In this document: in pieces, positions 5,534-6,487 of the stretch | Layout of the letters: each line of letters begins with the position of its first letter | Numbering within the stretch: position 1 is the first letter of the stretch | Assembly (NCBI RefSeq): GCF_964187505.1 | Contig: NZ_CAXLML010000089.1 | Span: forward strand, 1-6,487 | Direction: 5' to 3' | DNA: 6,487 nt | DNA from: Chordibacter forsetii | GTDB taxonomy: Bacteria; Verrucomicrobiota; Verrucomicrobiia; Opitutales; Seribacteraceae | Program-made: the position numbers and the translations under genes | Notes under the pieces: model-generated | Databases searched by the model: none | What the model was told of the DNA's origin: nothing | The model's input: the letters and a program-made list of their open reading frames with translations, nothing else

Positions 5534-6487
5534 TCAAGAAAGGAGCAAAGAGAGAACCAGTTGGGTTTCTTCCTTGGAAGCCTCAGAAGACCAAATCTTA
5601 GCCAAAACTTTCTCGGGAGATGTATCGGTCTCCTGAGATGCCCGGCTTAAAGCAATCTTCGCCCCTTCGCTTAGGAGGAGTGGTTCAACACCGGCATCTA
5701 TAGCCAATCGCATCGCACCGATCAACCGGTCTTCCCATCCTAATTTCCGTATGGGATCACGGGTTACTCGTTCGATCGGATCATTGAGGAAAGGATTTAC
5801 CATCCTTTGCAATGCGTCCTTGGCATATTCCAAAATTCCTTGGGGACTAAAGAGCGGATCTCCGCCACGGGCATGAGCATGGATCAAACCGGGCCCGACT
5901 TCCCGTTGAAAAACCTCCAATGCCCGTCGCATTAGATCGTCCCGCTTGCCTACCTCGCTCATCAAGAACAAGCCTTCACTCTCAGCAAGGTAGCCCAACC
6001 AGGCATGTACCGCATTATGCCCGAGAAATTTAGTCTGAGCAAAAGCATCTAATTGGCGCTTGGTCACAAAATTGGAAAAACCGCGTTCAAACCCAGCCGG
6101 TGCATGATCCTCGATTAATATACGATCATAAGCTTCCACGAGCAAGGCACGGTTGGCACCCGGGAACATGGGGATCAGGCCTTCCGCCTCGATCCGAGCG
6201 GTATCTTGAACCACAGTGCACATTTTAGGAATGACCGTTTCGGAAAAGATTGTTTTATCCCCAAATCCAGCAGGTGCATGATCCCAGCAAAGAGCCTCCA
6301 ATCGCGTGGCCGCACGGGAATCATTCTCTGCGGCATAAACCACAGCAGGGGGAAGTTCGGGCCGTTTACTCTTACGGGTCAAGCCTTCAGCCAGCAGTCG
6401 GGCAACCGAAGCGGGTGGAGAATCATAAAGATGAAAACTTGGCAGGGCTGTGCCCAACTCGCTCGCCCCGGCAATTGCCCCGACTAA
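5534..6487 (-). CDS. Mannitol-1-phosphate 5-dehydrogenase-like polyol dehydrogenase, 5' end cut by the window
   Basis: This looks like a member of the long-chain polyol dehydrogenases (mannitol/mannitol-1-phosphate/hexuronate oxidoreductases), which interconvert a polyol or its phosphate and a ketose using NAD(P). The frame is open to the right edge (317 residues, stop TGA at 5536-5534). The family is about 380-390 residues, so the N-terminal nucleotide-binding glycine motif lies outside. Numbering from the right edge, AAENDSR at 52-58 matches the family's C/A-E-N segment. The catalytic pattern K-x4-N-x2-H is complete at Lys153, Asn158 and His161, as in Pseudomonas mannitol 2-dehydrogenase. 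NPFLNDPIERV followed by RDPIRKL (about 231-249) and DRLIGAMRLA closely resemble the C-terminal domain of E. coli MtlD. The TTG at 6457-6455 is not the real start, since coding continues upstream. DHAPAGF occurs twice, 58 residues apart. Substrate uncertain: MtlD-like is the best fit. Confidence 0.8.
   Translation of the reverse strand, partial: LVGAIAGASELGTALPSFHLYDSPPASVARLLAEGLTRKSKRPELPPAVVYAAENDSRAATRLEALCWDHAPAGFGDKTIFSETVIPKMCTVVQDTARIEAEGLIPMFPGANRALLVEAYDRILIEDHAPAGFERGFSNFVTKRQLDAFAQTKFLGHNAVHAWLGYLAESEGLFLMSEVGKRDDLMRRALEVFQREVGPGLIHAHARGGDPLFSPQGILEYAKDALQRMVNPFLNDPIERVTRDPIRKLGWEDRLIGAMRLAIDAGVEPLLLSEGAKIALSRASQETDTSPEKVLAKIWSSEASKEETQLVLSLLLS
6090..6110. repeat. 21-bp direct repeat, copy 1 (copy 2 at 6264-6284)
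   Basis: The 21 bases at 6090-6110 match 6264-6284 at 19 positions. The copies are 174 bases (58 codons) apart, in the same frame of the polyol dehydrogenase gene, and each encodes Asp-His-Ala-Pro-Ala-Gly-Phe. Confidence 0.7.
6264..6284. repeat. 21-bp direct repeat, copy 2 (copy 1 at 6090-6110)
   Basis: Second copy of the in-frame repeat, encoding the same DHAPAGF heptapeptide after a tryptophan rather than a glutamate. The two base differences between copies are both at third codon positions. Confidence 0.7.

Noticed and set aside
1..6487. A novel defence, mobile or CRISPR system
   Set aside because: No repeat array, transposase, integrase, nuclease or helicase motif was seen on either strand; all coding space belongs to metabolic enzymes and one regulator.

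Overview
All genes in this window lie on the minus strand, so transcription runs from right to left. There are five: the 3' part of a mannitol-1-phosphate-dehydrogenase-like gene (cut by the right edge), a DeoR-family regulator, the dihydrolipoamide acyltransferase (E2) and dihydrolipoamide dehydrogenase (E3) of a 2-oxoacid dehydrogenase complex, and a fused alpha/beta E1 of the same complex (cut by the left edge). The E1 reading frame has no stop in the window and stays open for 605 codons from its ATG at 1813-1815 to base 1.

Layout from right to left: 6487-5534, long-chain polyol dehydrogenase family, partial; 5533-5418, a gap with three inverted repeats that looks like an operator/promoter region; 5417-4638, DeoR-type repressor; 4584-3259, E2; 3209-1866, E3; 1815-1, fused E1. 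The gaps regulator/E2, E2/E3 and E3/E1 are 53, 49 and 50 bases. None holds a recognisable terminator, so deoR-E2-E3-E1 is probably one operon. The polyol dehydrogenase may belong to the same unit or to an upstream one. No stretch above 300 bases lacks a gene, and I saw no RNA gene, CRISPR array, insertion sequence or phage element.

Function: E1 decarboxylates a 2-oxoacid (most likely pyruvate) with thiamine diphosphate, E2 carries the acyl group on a lipoyl-lysine to CoA, and E3 reoxidises the lipoyl group to make NADH. The E1 is not of the classic type. Its alpha half has two insertions, and the E2 appears to carry a degenerate second subunit-binding domain. From memory, this combination resembles a divergent E1/E2 subfamily found in anaerobes such as spirochaetes and clostridia and in some PVC-group bacteria. 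The DeoR regulator suggests that a sugar phosphate may control the complex, coupling sugar (or polyol) catabolism to acetyl-CoA formation.

Organism: a bacterium of intermediate G+C with weak or absent Shine-Dalgarno sequences. A Verrucomicrobiota/PVC-like chromosome is my best guess from the fused E1 and general protein character, held with low confidence. This is mostly ordinary central-metabolism DNA. The points worth following up are the E1/E2 architecture, the regulator placement with its palindromes, and a short in-frame repeat in the polyol dehydrogenase.
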